DNA of 64,000 bases from Pseudocitrobacter sp913778145 (GCA_035726825.1 JALNTX010000009.1:62001-126000), one strand, 5' to 3'. Numbered from the stretch's first letter, positions 19,026 to 27,549 are shown. Program-made: numbers and translations. The notes: generated from the letters alone by a model not told the origin.

Positions 19026-19053
19026 AAGGCGACTATAAGTCGCCTTTATTTTT
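19026..19053 (+). terminator. Terminator of trxB
   Basis: AAGGCGAC and GTCGCCTT, 8-bp stem with a TATAA loop, followed by TATTTTT. It lies between trxB and cydD and separates the two units. Confidence 0.85.
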
Positions 19054-19113
19054 GCCGCGATGTAACATTGCCGTGCCTAAAAATTCCCATTACAAGCACC
19101 TGCGAAGCACGCA

Positions 19114-20880
19114 ATGAATAAAAGCCGTCAACAAGAACTCACCCGCTGGTTAAAACAGCAAAGTTTGATCTCCCGTCGCTGGTTGATGATTTCCCGTCTT
19201 CTGGGCTTTGTCAGCGGCGCATTAATTATCGCGCAAGCCTGGCTTCTGGCCCGCATTCTGCACCACATGATCATGGAAAATATCCCGCGCGAGGCGCTGC
19301 TGCTGCCTTTTGTGCTGCTGGTGCTGGTCTTTATTCTGCGTGCGTGGGTGGTGTGGCTGCGTGAGCGCGTGGGTTTCCACGCGGGGCAGCATATTCGTTT
19401 TGAAATCCGCAAGCAGGTGCTCGACCGCCTGCAACAGGCAGGCCCGGCGTGGATTCAGGGTAAGCCGGCGGGCAGTTGGGCGACGCTGATCCTTGAGCAG
19501 ATTGACGATATGCACGACTACTACGCGCGTTATCTTCCGCAGATGGCGCTGGCCGTCTGCGTGCCGCTGCTGATTGTTGTCGCTATCTTACCGTCTAACT
19601 GGGCGGCCGCGCTGATTCTGCTGTTTACCGCTCCGTTGATCCCGCTGTTTATGGCGCTGGTCGGGATGGGTGCGGCGGACGCGAACCGTCGCAACTTCCA
19701 GGCGCTGGCTCGCCTGAGCGGCCACTTCCTTGACCGCCTGCGCGGCATGGAAACGCTGCGCATCTTTGGTCGCGGCGAGGCGGAAACCGAAAACATCCGC
19801 GAGGCGTCGCAGGATTTCCGTCAACGCACAATGGAAGTGTTACGCATGGCCTTCCTCTCATCCGGCGTGCTGGAGTTCTTTACTTCGCTCTCAATTGCCC
19901 TGGTAGCGGTCTACTTTGGCTTCTCCTATCTCGGCGAACTCAATTTCGGCAGCTACGGAATGGCAGTCACGCTCTCGTCGGGTTTCCTCGCGTTAATTCT
20001 TGCTCCGGAGTTTTTCCAGCCATTGCGCGATTTAGGCACCTTTTATCATGCCAAAGCGCAGGCCGTTGGCGCAGCAGATAGCCTGAAAACTTTTATAGAA
20101 ACACCGCTGGCGCATCCTGAACAGGGTGATCGCGAAATTAGCACCAAACAGCCGGTGACGCTGGCGGCGCGCGATCTGTTTATTACCTCGCCGGAAGGCA
20201 AAATCCTCGCCGGGCCGCTTAACTTCGAGCTGGAAGCCGGGCAGCGCGTGGTGATGGTTGGGCAAAGCGGTTCCGGCAAAAGCTCATTGCTGAACACGCT
20301 GGCGGGATTTTTACCGTATACCGGTTCCTTACAGGTAAATGGCGTGGAACTGAGTCAGCTTCAACCGGAAAGCTGGCGACGCATGATAAGTTGGGTCGGG
20401 CAGAACCCGCAGCTCCCTGCGGCAACGCTGCGTGATAACGTCCTACTGGCCGAGCCTGACGCCAGTGAGCAACAGTTACAGGCCGCGCTGGATAACGCCT
20501 GGGTTAGCGAGTTTCTGCCGCAGCTTCCGCAGGGTATCGACACCGTCGTCGGCGATCAGGCCGCGCGTCTCTCCGTCGGCCAGGCGCAACGCGTTGCGGT
20601 GGCGCGCGCCCTGCTGGTGCCGTGCCGGTTATTGTTGCTGGATGAACCCACCGCCAGCCTGGACGCGCACAGCGAACAGCGCGTCATGCAGGCGCTGACT
20701 CGCGCGTCAACACAGCAAACCACGCTAATGGTGACGCATCAACTGGAAGAGATTACCGACTGGGATGCCATCTGGGTGATGGATAACGGTCAGATTGTTG
20801 AGCAAGGCAACTATCAGCAGCTTGCTGCGGCGCAGGGGCCGTTTGCCCGCCTGCTCGCCAACCGTCAGGAGGAAATTTAA
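19114..20880 (+). CDS. cydD: Heterodimeric ABC exporter subunit CydD (cysteine/glutathione)
   Basis: With CydC forms the inner-membrane exporter of reduced thiols to the periplasm, needed for cytochrome bd assembly. The N-terminal six-helix transmembrane domain spans about residues 20-310. The ATPase domain has Walker A GQSGSGKSS near residue 383, a variant signature LSVGQAQR near 485, and Walker B LLLLDEPTAS. 588 residues, as in E. coli. The TAA is followed at once by the cydC ATG. Confidence 0.97.
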   Translation: MNKSRQQELTRWLKQQSLISRRWLMISRLLGFVSGALIIAQAWLLARILHHMIMENIPREALLLPFVLLVLVFILRAWVVWLRERVGFHAGQHIRFEIRKQVLDRLQQAGPAWIQGKPAGSWATLILEQIDDMHDYYARYLPQMALAVCVPLLIVVAILPSNWAAALILLFTAPLIPLFMALVGMGAADANRRNFQALARLSGHFLDRLRGMETLRIFGRGEAETENIREASQDFRQRTMEVLRMAFLSSGVLEFFTSLSIALVAVYFGFSYLGELNFGSYGMAVTLSSGFLALILAPEFFQPLRDLGTFYHAKAQAVGAADSLKTFIETPLAHPEQGDREISTKQPVTLAARDLFITSPEGKILAGPLNFELEAGQRVVMVGQSGSGKSSLLNTLAGFLPYTGSLQVNGVELSQLQPESWRRMISWVGQNPQLPAATLRDNVLLAEPDASEQQLQAALDNAWVSEFLPQLPQGIDTVVGDQAARLSVGQAQRVAVARALLVPCRLLLLDEPTASLDAHSEQRVMQALTRASTQQTTLMVTHQLEEITDWDAIWVMDNGQIVEQGNYQQLAAAQGPFARLLANRQEEI

Positions 20881-22602
20881 ATGCGTGCGTTACTCCCATA
20901 CCTGGCGCTTTATAAACGACATAAATGGCTGCTGACGCTCGGCGTGGTGCTGGCGATTGTCACTCTTCTGGCGAGCATTGGCCTGCTGACGCTGTCTGGC
21001 TGGTTCTTATCGGCCTCCGCCGTCGTCGGCGTAGCGGGCGTCTACAGTTTCAACTACATGCTTCCTGCGGCGGGCGTACGCGGCTCAGCAATTATCCGTA
21101 CCGCCGGGCGCTATTTCGAGCGCCTGGTCAGCCACGACGCCACCTTCCGCGTGTTACAGCACCTGCGCGTTTTCACCTTCAGCAAACTGCTTCCCCTCTC
21201 CCCTGCCGGGCTGGCGCGTTTTCGTCAGGGCGAACTGCTGAACCGTATGGTGGCCGATGTTGATACGCTGGACCATCTTTACCTGCGCGTGATTTCACCG
21301 TTAGTTGGCGCGCTGGTGGTCATTCTGGTGGTGACCTTCGGGCTGAGTTTCCTCGATGGCACGCTGGCGCTGACGCTCGGCGGTATTATGCTGCTGACGC
21401 TCTTTTTGCTACCGCCGCTGTTCTATCGCGCTGGTAAACCCACCGGCGAGCAGTTAACGCACCTGCGAGGACGCTATCGCCAACAGTTGACCAGTTGGTT
21501 GCAGGGGCAAGCCGAGCTGACGATTTTTAACGCCAGTACGCGCTACCGCGAACAGATGGAACAGACGGAAGTAAACTGGCATGACGCGCAGCGTCGTCAG
21601 TCGGAACTGACCGCCCTGTCGCAAGCGCTGATGCTGCTGATTGGCGGCCTCGCGGTTATCGCCATGCTCTGGCTGGCGGCAGGCGGCGTCGGCGGCAACA
21701 CCCAGCCTGGCGCGTTGATTGCGCTATTCGTCTTCTGTGCGCTGGCCGCGTTTGAAGCGCTGGCGCCGGTCACCGGTGCGTTCCAGCATCTTGGTCAGGT
21801 GATCGCTTCTGCGCTTCGCCTGACGCAGATTATCGAACAGAAACCCGAAGTGACGTTCCCACAAACAAAAGCTGCTGTACCAACGCAGGTTGCGCTACGC
21901 TTTGAGAAAGTGACGTTCCGCTATCCTGAGCAGACACAGGCAGCATTGAGCGATATCGCCCTGCAAGTTAACGCAGGCGAGCACATCGCCATTCTGGGGC
22001 GTACCGGCTGTGGTAAATCGACGTTGCTTCAATTGATTACCCGCGCATGGGATCCGCAGCAGGGAGCGGTTTTGCTAAACGAGCAACCGCTCGGCCATCT
22101 GGATGAACCGACGCTGCGCCGCACCATGAGCGTGGTGCCGCAGCGCGTGCATCTCTTCAGCGCGACCCTGCGAGATAACCTGCTGCTGGCGCGGCCTGAC
22201 GCCAGCGACGCTGAACTCAGCGCCGTACTGGAGCAGACGGGCCTTGGCAAACTGCTGGAAGACAGCGGCCTCAATAGCTGGTTGGGCGAAGGTGGCCGCC
22301 AACTGTCCGGTGGTGAACTGCGTCGTCTGGCAATCGCCCGCGCGCTGCTGCATGATGCGCCGCTGATGCTGCTGGATGAACCCACTGAAGGGCTGGACGC
22401 CACGACTGAAAGCCAGATCCTCGATTTACTGGCAGAGTTAATGCGCGAGAAAACCGTGCTGATGGTGACGCACCGCCTGCGCGGGCTGGCGCGTTTTAAT
22501 CGCATCGTGGTGATGGACAACGGGCAAATCATTGAGCAGGGTACTCACGCAGAATTGCTGTCGCAACAGGGGCGTTATTACCAGTTTAAGCAGCGTTTGT
22601 AG
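20881..22602 (+). CDS. cydC: Heterodimeric ABC exporter subunit CydC
   Basis: Partner of CydD. Transmembrane domain at about residues 15-310, then ATPase domain with Walker A GRTGCGKST near 370, signature LSGGELRR near 475 and Walker B LMLLDEPTEG. 573 residues, the E. coli length. The start abuts the cydD stop with no spacer, and the ribosome site AGGAGGAAAT lies inside the cydD end, so translation is probably coupled. Confidence 0.97.
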   Translation: MRALLPYLALYKRHKWLLTLGVVLAIVTLLASIGLLTLSGWFLSASAVVGVAGVYSFNYMLPAAGVRGSAIIRTAGRYFERLVSHDATFRVLQHLRVFTFSKLLPLSPAGLARFRQGELLNRMVADVDTLDHLYLRVISPLVGALVVILVVTFGLSFLDGTLALTLGGIMLLTLFLLPPLFYRAGKPTGEQLTHLRGRYRQQLTSWLQGQAELTIFNASTRYREQMEQTEVNWHDAQRRQSELTALSQALMLLIGGLAVIAMLWLAAGGVGGNTQPGALIALFVFCALAAFEALAPVTGAFQHLGQVIASALRLTQIIEQKPEVTFPQTKAAVPTQVALRFEKVTFRYPEQTQAALSDIALQVNAGEHIAILGRTGCGKSTLLQLITRAWDPQQGAVLLNEQPLGHLDEPTLRRTMSVVPQRVHLFSATLRDNLLLARPDASDAELSAVLEQTGLGKLLEDSGLNSWLGEGGRQLSGGELRRLAIARALLHDAPLMLLDEPTEGLDATTESQILDLLAELMREKTVLMVTHRLRGLARFNRIVVMDNGQIIEQGTHAELLSQQGRYYQFKQRL

Positions 22603-22641
22603 GCTATTATTGAGCGATTGGTAATATGAGGTAGTAGAAAC

Positions 22642-23346
22642 ATGCGCCTTGTTCAGCTCTCACGTCACTCGATAGCGTTCCCGTCCCCGGAAGGGGCGCT
22701 TCGCGAGCCGAATGGTTTACTGGCCTTAGGGGGCGATTTAAGCCCCGCTCGCCTGCTGATGGCCTATCAGCGCGGTATATTTCCCTGGTTTTCTCCGGGC
22801 GATCCTATTTTGTGGTGGTCGCCCGATCCGCGTGCGGTGTTATGGCCGGAAACCTTTCACGTCAGCCGCAGCATGAAACGCTTTCACAGTCGCTCACCTT
22901 ATCGCATCACGCTGAATTATGCGTTTGGCCAGGTGATTGAAGGCTGCGCGCAGGACCGCAACGAAGGCACCTGGATAACCACCGGCATCGTACAGGCCTA
23001 CCATCGCCTGCACGAGCTGGGGCATGCGCACTCTATTGAAGTGTGGAAAGACGACGAACTGGTTGGCGGCATGTACGGCGTTTCGCTGGGCGCTCTCTTT
23101 TGTGGGGAATCGATGTTCAGCCGTGCGGAAAACGCCTCGAAAACGGCGCTGCTGGTATTTTGCGAGACGTTTAAACAAAGCGGTGGAAAACTCATCGACT
23201 GCCAGGTGTTGAATAGCCATACCGCCTCATTAGGCGCGGTAGAAATAGCGCGACGCGACTACCTGGAACAGCTCGATATATTACGTATGCATCGTCTGCC
23301 GGAACATTTTTGGATACCCCGGACACTCTTTTCGCCGGAAGCGTAA
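22642..23346 (+). CDS. aat: Leucyl/phenylalanyl-tRNA-protein transferase
   Basis: Adds Leu or Phe from aminoacyl-tRNA to N-terminal Arg or Lys of proteins, making N-degrons that ClpS delivers to ClpAP. 234 residues with family motifs FPWFSPGDPILWWSPDPR near residue 45 and GESMFSRAENASKTAL near 155. It lies 39 bases after cydC, as in E. coli. ClpA and ClpS, which act downstream of it, are encoded within 4 kb. Confidence 0.97.
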   Translation: MRLVQLSRHSIAFPSPEGALREPNGLLALGGDLSPARLLMAYQRGIFPWFSPGDPILWWSPDPRAVLWPETFHVSRSMKRFHSRSPYRITLNYAFGQVIEGCAQDRNEGTWITTGIVQAYHRLHELGHAHSIEVWKDDELVGGMYGVSLGALFCGESMFSRAENASKTALLVFCETFKQSGGKLIDCQVLNSHTASLGAVEIARRDYLEQLDILRMHRLPEHFWIPRTLFSPEA

Positions 23347-23617
23347 ATGTTTTCAGCACAATCTTTGTCAGGATGATATAATTGTGCCCTGAGAGTCGCT
23401 TCTGCCTTTTGCCCCGCCGCCGTTTGGGAATCATTCGAGTCAGATCTCCCGCAGTATCTCACCCGATCTGCGTCAATTGCACGCTCTTTTCGCGCGGCGT
23501 TGGGGTAATGCGCAAAAACGACTTTCGGCGATTCATTCGCAAAATCTTTACTTACTTGATGAAGTTCGGCATTATCTTGCCGGTTAAAAACTATGGTAGT
23601 GATACCCCGAGGACTAG

Positions 23618-23836
23618 ATGGCCAAAGAAGACAATATTGAAATGCAGGGTACCGTACTTGATACGTTGCCTAACACTATGTTCCGCGTAGAACTTGAAAA
23701 CGGTCACGTGGTAACTGCGCACATCTCCGGTAAAATGCGCAAAAACTACATCCGCATTCTGACGGGCGACAAAGTGACTGTTGAGTTGACCCCGTACGAC
23801 CTGAGCAAAGGCCGCATTGTCTTCCGTAGTCGCTGA
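23618..23836 (+). CDS. infA: Translation initiation factor IF-1
   Basis: Small S1-fold (OB) factor that binds the ribosomal A site with IF-2 and IF-3. 72 residues, MAKEDNIEMQG to GRIVFRSR, essentially identical to the E. coli protein. A 271-base gap separates it from aat and should hold its promoters. A strong terminator follows 37 bases after the stop. Confidence 0.99.
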   Translation: MAKEDNIEMQGTVLDTLPNTMFRVELENGHVVTAHISGKMRKNYIRILTGDKVTVELTPYDLSKGRIVFRSR

Positions 23837-23872
23837 TCGTTCCTGAGCCCTTTTAGTGGCAACCAGATGCTG

Positions 23873-23899
23873 AAAGGCCGGGGAAATCCCCGGCCTTTT
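23873..23899 (+). terminator. Terminator of infA
   Basis: AAAGGCCGGGG and CCCCGGCCTTTT, a perfect GC-rich stem of about 11 bp with an AAAT loop and T-run. Confidence 0.9.
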
Positions 23900-23910
23900 C
23901 CGTTTGTGGG

Positions 23911-23938
23911 GTAATTAACTGCCTGAACGGCAGTTTAT
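23911..23938 (-). repeat. Degenerate partner of the I-F CRISPR repeat
   Basis: Aligned over 28 bases with the repeat at 23952-23979, this segment matches at about 18 positions, nearly all in the palindromic core (CTGCCTG--CGGCAG). Only 13 bases separate the two, against 32 in a genuine type I-F array. It is either a decayed second repeat with a truncated spacer or an unrelated palindrome. Confidence 0.4.
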
Positions 23939-23951
23939 CGTCCAGAACGAC

Positions 23952-23979
23952 TTTCTGAGCTGCCTGTCCGGCAGTGAAC
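23952..23979 (-). CRISPR. Solitary type I-F (Ypest) CRISPR repeat, cas-less relic
   Basis: Read on the minus strand the 28-base segment starts GTTCACTGCCGG, continues ACAGGCAGCTC and ends AGAAA. It differs at only two positions from the type I-F repeats I remember from Yersinia pestis and E. coli. In E. coli, type I-F arrays and cas genes occupy exactly this infA-clpA interval, and strains lacking them keep repeat remnants there. No spacer array and no cas gene is present in the window, so this is a remnant or an unoccupied site and not a working locus. Confidence 0.72.
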
Positions 23980-24075
23980 TGAACCCAAAACACTCTAGGA
24001 TATTGTTACCCTTAGACTTAACGCTCAGGTCTCCCTTTTGACCCTATTTTTCATGCCCCATTCCCTCGCCATAAC

Positions 24076-24088
24076 AATCAATAACTTA
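24076..24088 (+). promoter_or_regulatory. Candidate IHF site in the relic CRISPR leader
   Basis: AATCAATAACTTA fits the IHF consensus WATCAANNNNTTR at every defined base. It lies 97-109 bases on the leader side of the solitary I-F repeat. IHF bends the leader in type I-F spacer integration, so the site is where a leader element would be expected. A short consensus can occur by chance in AT-rich DNA. Confidence 0.45.
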
Positions 24089-24133
24089 AAAACACGCCCC
24101 AAAAAAGGGTTCCCAGATCATTCCCGCGCCCAC

Positions 24134-24165
24134 AAAAAAGCCGGGCTGTCTCCAGTCCGGCTTTT
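24134..24165. terminator. Hairpin between infA and clpA, probable bidirectional terminator
   Basis: AAAAGCCGGGCTG and CAGTCCGGCTTTT pair over 13 bp (one G-T) with a TCTC loop, flanked by A-run and T-run. It could end clpA transcripts on the minus strand or read-through from infA. Confidence 0.75.
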
Positions 24166-24191
24166 GGTTGAAACGATGTGCTAAGCGACTT

Positions 24192-24289
24192 GCCGGATGC
24201 GGCGGAAACGCCTTATCCGGCCTACAGGTTCGTGCATATTCAATAGATTGCTGCTTCCCCGTAGGCCCGATAAGCTTGCGCATCGGGCA
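24192..24289. repeat. REP (BIME) pair downstream of clpA
   Basis: Two inverted REP units: GCCGGATGCGGCG...CCTTATCCGGCCTAC (24192-24225) and GTAGGCCCGATAAGC...CATCGGGCA (24261-24289). REP pairs form stable hairpins at 3' ends of transcripts and here follow the clpA stop by about 30 bases. Confidence 0.85.
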
Positions 24290-24319
24290 TTTCAACCGTC
24301 GCTAATAGCTTCAAAGAAA

Positions 24320-26599
24320 TCAATGCGCCGCTTCCGGTTTGTGCTTTTGTGCACTCTGGAACCCGTAGGTCAGCTCATTTTTCTCTTTATCGAGCGCCAC
24401 CGTCACCTGGCCGCCATCCACCAGCGAGCCGAACAGCAGCTCGTTCGCCAGCGGTTTTTTCAGGTTGTCCTGAATCACGCGGGCCATCGGGCGGGCACCC
24501 ATGGCGCGGTCGTAGCCTTTCTCCGCCAGCCAGTCGCGGGCTTCCTGAGTGACTTCCAGCGACACGCCTTTCTGATCCAACTGCACCTGCAGCTCGACGA
24601 TAAACTTATCGACAACCTGATGGATAACCTCGGTAGAGAGGTGATCGAACCAGATAATGTTGTCCAGACGGTTGCGGAATTCCGGCGTAAAGATCTTTTT
24701 GATCTCTTCCATCGCATCAGTGCTGTTATCCTGGTGGATAAGGCCGATGGATTTACGCTCGGTTTCACGCACCCCGGCGTTGGTGGTCATCACCAGCACC
24801 ACGTTGCGGAAGTCGGCTTTGCGGCCATTGTTATCGGTCAGCGTGCCGTTGTCCATGACCTGCAACAGCAGGTTAAAGACGTCAGGGTGCGCTTTCTCGA
24901 TTTCATCAAGCAGCAGTACCGCGTGTGGATGTTTGATAACCGCATCCGTGAGCAGGCCGCCCTGGTCAAAGCCAACGTATCCCGGAGGCGCACCAATCAG
25001 GCGGCTCACCGTATGGCGTTCCATATATTCGGACATATCAAAGCGCAGCAGTTCAATGCCCATCGCTTTTGCCAGTTGGACCGTCACCTCGGTTTTCCCG
25101 ACCCCGGTTGGCCCGGCGAACAGGAATGAACCGACCGGACGATGATCGTGGCCGAGACCGGCACGGCTCATCTTGATCGCTTCGGTTAACGCGTCGATAG
25201 CTTTATCCTGACCAAACACCAGCATTTTCAGGCGATTGCCCAGCGTCTTCAGCGTATCGCGATCGCTCTGGGAGACGCTTTTCTCCGGGATACGCGCGAT
25301 GCGCGCGACCACGGATTCAATGTCTGCCACGTTGATCGTTTTCTTACGCTTGCTGACAGGCATCAGGCGCGCACGCGCACCCGCTTCATCAATCACGTCA
25401 ATGGCTTTATCCGGCAAATGACGGTCGTTGATGTATTTCACCGCCAGCTCGACCGCCGCACGTACTGCTTTCGCGGTATAGCGCACGTCATGGTGAGCTT
25501 CATACTTCGGTTTCAGGCCGTTGATAATCTGCACGGTTTCCTCGACAGAAGGTTCGGTAATGTCGATTTTCTGGAAACGACGCGCCAGGGCACGGTCTTT
25601 CTCGAAGATGTTGCTGAATTCCTGGTAGGTGGTTGACCCCATTACCCGAATTTTACCGCTGGAGAGCAGCGGTTTAATCAGGTTAGCAGCATCCACCTGG
25701 CCGCCCGACGCCGCACCCGCACCGATAATGGTGTGGATTTCGTCGATGAACAGAATGCTGTTGTTGTCCTGCTCCAGCTGTTTGAGCAACGCTTTGAAGC
25801 GTTTTTCAAAATCACCGCGATATTTAGTCCCTGCCAGCAGCGAGCCAATATCGAGAGAATAGATGGTGCAGTCGGCCATGATTTCCGGCACATCACCGCG
25901 AACGATGCGCCATGCCAGTCCTTCGGCAATCGCGGTTTTACCCACGCCGGATTCCCCCACCAGCAGCGGGTTGTTTTTACGGCGACGGCAGAGCACCTGA
26001 ATGGTACGCTCCAGCTCTTTGTCGCGACCAATCAGCGGGTCAATACCGCCGACGCGAGCAAGCTGGTTAAGGTTGGTGGTGAAGTTTTCCATACGTTCCT
26101 CCCCGCCTGCTTGCTCTTCATTGTTCGGGGCCGGGCTTCCGGAGTCGGAAGACTGGCTCGGTTCGTCTTTACGCGTACCGTGAGAAATAAAGTTGACCAC
26201 ATCAAGGCGGCTCACTTCATGTTTGCGCAGAAGATACGCAGCTTGCGACTCCTGCTCGCTGAAAATGGCAACCAGAACATTTGCGCCGGTCACTTCGCTA
26301 CGGCCAGAAGACTGGACGTGGAACACCGCACGTTGCAGAACACGCTGGAAGCTGAGCGTCGGCTGTGTGTCGCGCTCTTCTTCACTGACCGGCAGCACCG
26401 GCGTGGTTTGTTCGATGAAGGCTTCGAGTTCCTGACGCAGCGCGACCAGGTCTACAGAACACGCTTCCAGCGCTTCACGGGCCGATGGGTTGCTAAGCAG
26501 TGCCAGCAGCAAGTGCTCGACGGTCATAAACTCATGACGGTGCTCGCGCGCTCTGGCGAAAGCCATGTTTAAACTGAGTTCCAGTTCTTGATTGAGCAT
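24320..26599 (-). CDS. clpA: ClpAP protease ATP-binding unfoldase ClpA
   Basis: Hexameric AAA+ unfoldase feeding ClpP; with ClpS it degrades N-degron substrates. The N-domain (residues 1-143) binds ClpS, a polar linker (about 145-168) follows, then D1 with Walker A GESGVGKT near residue 214 and D2 with GPTGVGKT near 495. The IGL-type loop that docks on ClpP is visible as KSIGLIHQ. The ATG at 26599 has a strong GGAGGTG site and gives 759 residues beginning MLNQELELSL, one more than E. coli (linker). A start five codons upstream has no family support. Confidence 0.98.
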   Translation of the reverse strand: MLNQELELSLNMAFARAREHRHEFMTVEHLLLALLSNPSAREALEACSVDLVALRQELEAFIEQTTPVLPVSEEERDTQPTLSFQRVLQRAVFHVQSSGRSEVTGANVLVAIFSEQESQAAYLLRKHEVSRLDVVNFISHGTRKDEPSQSSDSGSPAPNNEEQAGGEERMENFTTNLNQLARVGGIDPLIGRDKELERTIQVLCRRRKNNPLLVGESGVGKTAIAEGLAWRIVRGDVPEIMADCTIYSLDIGSLLAGTKYRGDFEKRFKALLKQLEQDNNSILFIDEIHTIIGAGAASGGQVDAANLIKPLLSSGKIRVMGSTTYQEFSNIFEKDRALARRFQKIDITEPSVEETVQIINGLKPKYEAHHDVRYTAKAVRAAVELAVKYINDRHLPDKAIDVIDEAGARARLMPVSKRKKTINVADIESVVARIARIPEKSVSQSDRDTLKTLGNRLKMLVFGQDKAIDALTEAIKMSRAGLGHDHRPVGSFLFAGPTGVGKTEVTVQLAKAMGIELLRFDMSEYMERHTVSRLIGAPPGYVGFDQGGLLTDAVIKHPHAVLLLDEIEKAHPDVFNLLLQVMDNGTLTDNNGRKADFRNVVLVMTTNAGVRETERKSIGLIHQDNSTDAMEEIKKIFTPEFRNRLDNIIWFDHLSTEVIHQVVDKFIVELQVQLDQKGVSLEVTQEARDWLAEKGYDRAMGARPMARVIQDNLKKPLANELLFGSLVDGGQVTVALDKEKNELTYGFQSAQKHKPEAAH

Positions 26600-26629
26600 A
26601 GGCACCTCCCCCAATTTTCATGCCTGATT

Positions 26630-26950
26630 TCAGGCTTTTTCCAGCGTACACAACAATGGATGCTCGTTCTCCCTCGCGTATTTGTTCACCATGGCTACTT
26701 TGGTTTCTGCCACCTCGGCAGTGAAAACACCACAAATAGCTTTACCCTGATAGTGAACCGTGAGCATGAGTTGTGTGGCACGTTCTACATCATAAGAAAA
26801 GAATTTTTGTAACACGTCAATAACAAACTCCATTGGCGTGTAGTCATCATTGACTAAAATCACTTTATACATCGATGGGGGTTTCAGCCCATCCTGTAGT
26901 TTGTCTTCCGTTAGCTGGTCAAAATCCAGCCAGTCTCTGCTCTTACTCAT
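26630..26950 (-). CDS. clpS: ClpAP adaptor ClpS
   Basis: N-recognin that binds N-terminal Leu, Phe, Trp or Tyr and delivers the protein to ClpA. 106 residues, with a flexible N-terminal tail and the folded core starting PSMYKVILVNDDYTPMEFV, in which NDDYT forms the residue-binding pocket. It lies 30 bases upstream of clpA on the same strand, so both may share a transcript. Confidence 0.98.
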   Translation of the reverse strand: MSKSRDWLDFDQLTEDKLQDGLKPPSMYKVILVNDDYTPMEFVIDVLQKFFSYDVERATQLMLTVHYQGKAICGVFTAEVAETKVAMVNKYARENEHPLLCTLEKA

Positions 26951-27259
26951 TGTCAGTCATCATCTTCGGTGGCAAGTGCGCAGTCGCTGACCTCTGTTTA
27001 TACAGGTACTAAATCTACTGTAGATCATAGATAACTATCACCTATAGCTGTCATTAGCGAACTCTGTCACATTCCCGTCAATAGCGTTAACTGCTTCAAA
27101 TTTTGATTCATTTTCCGCCCATCTGGGCCTTCAAACCCTTGACGCTTCGCGCGAAAACTCTAAATTGTAGTGGCGAGAGTTGGCGAGGTTTTAAACAACT
27201 CCTGACTCCACCACCGGTTCATTCCATCTACATATAAGAGTTACGAAGGATGTCGAAGT
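26951..27259. promoter_or_regulatory. Divergent clpS-cspD intergenic region
   Basis: 309 bases without a gene, holding the promoters of clpS and cspD. AT-rich near 27000-27060 with short palindromes around ATAGATAACTATC, none of which I can assign to a regulator. The cspD leader ends with ACGAAGGATG about 15 bases before its start. Confidence 0.45.
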
Positions 27260-27484
27260 ATGGAAATGGGTACTGTTAAGTGGTTCAACAATGCCAAAGG
27301 GTTTGGTTTTATCTGCCCGGAAGGCGGTGGCGATGACATATTCGCCCATTACTCCACCATTCAGATGGATGGTTACAGAACGCTAAAAGCCGGGCAATCG
27401 GTCCAGTTTGATGTTCATGAAGGCCCGAAGGGTAACCACGCCAGCGTGATTATTCCCGTCGTCGAGGCAGAAACTGCCGCGTAG
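27260..27484 (+). CDS. cspD: Stationary-phase cold-shock-like protein CspD
   Basis: Single-stranded nucleic-acid-binding OB-fold protein that inhibits replication in slow growth and stationary phase. 74 residues, with RNP1 KGFGFICP and RNP2-like DIFAHYS motifs; the longer C-terminal tail (VVEAETAA) sets CspD apart from the 70-residue CspA type. The start is the ATG of MEMGTVKWF. It is divergent from clpS. Confidence 0.97.
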   Translation: MEMGTVKWFNNAKGFGFICPEGGGDDIFAHYSTIQMDGYRTLKAGQSVQFDVHEGPKGNHASVIIPVVEAETAA

Positions 27485-27516
27485 CCTTCACGCTTCATTG
27501 TGTACATCCCGCCGTC

Positions 27517-27547
27517 AAAATGCCAGTCCCTTCGACTGGCATTTTTC
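27517..27547. terminator. Bidirectional terminator between cspD and macB
   Basis: AAAATGCCAGTC and GACTGGCATTTTT, about 12-bp stem with a CCTTC loop, between two convergent genes and flanked by A- and T-runs. Confidence 0.88.
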
Positions 27548-27549
27548 TT

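Noticed and set aside
23911..23979. A functional CRISPR array
   Set aside because: Only one good repeat, a 13-base gap instead of 32, no spacers and no cas genes in the window.
24197..26572. Plus-strand open frames of about 280-310 codons opposite clpA
   Set aside because: Shadow frames of clpA; no ribosome site and no motif.
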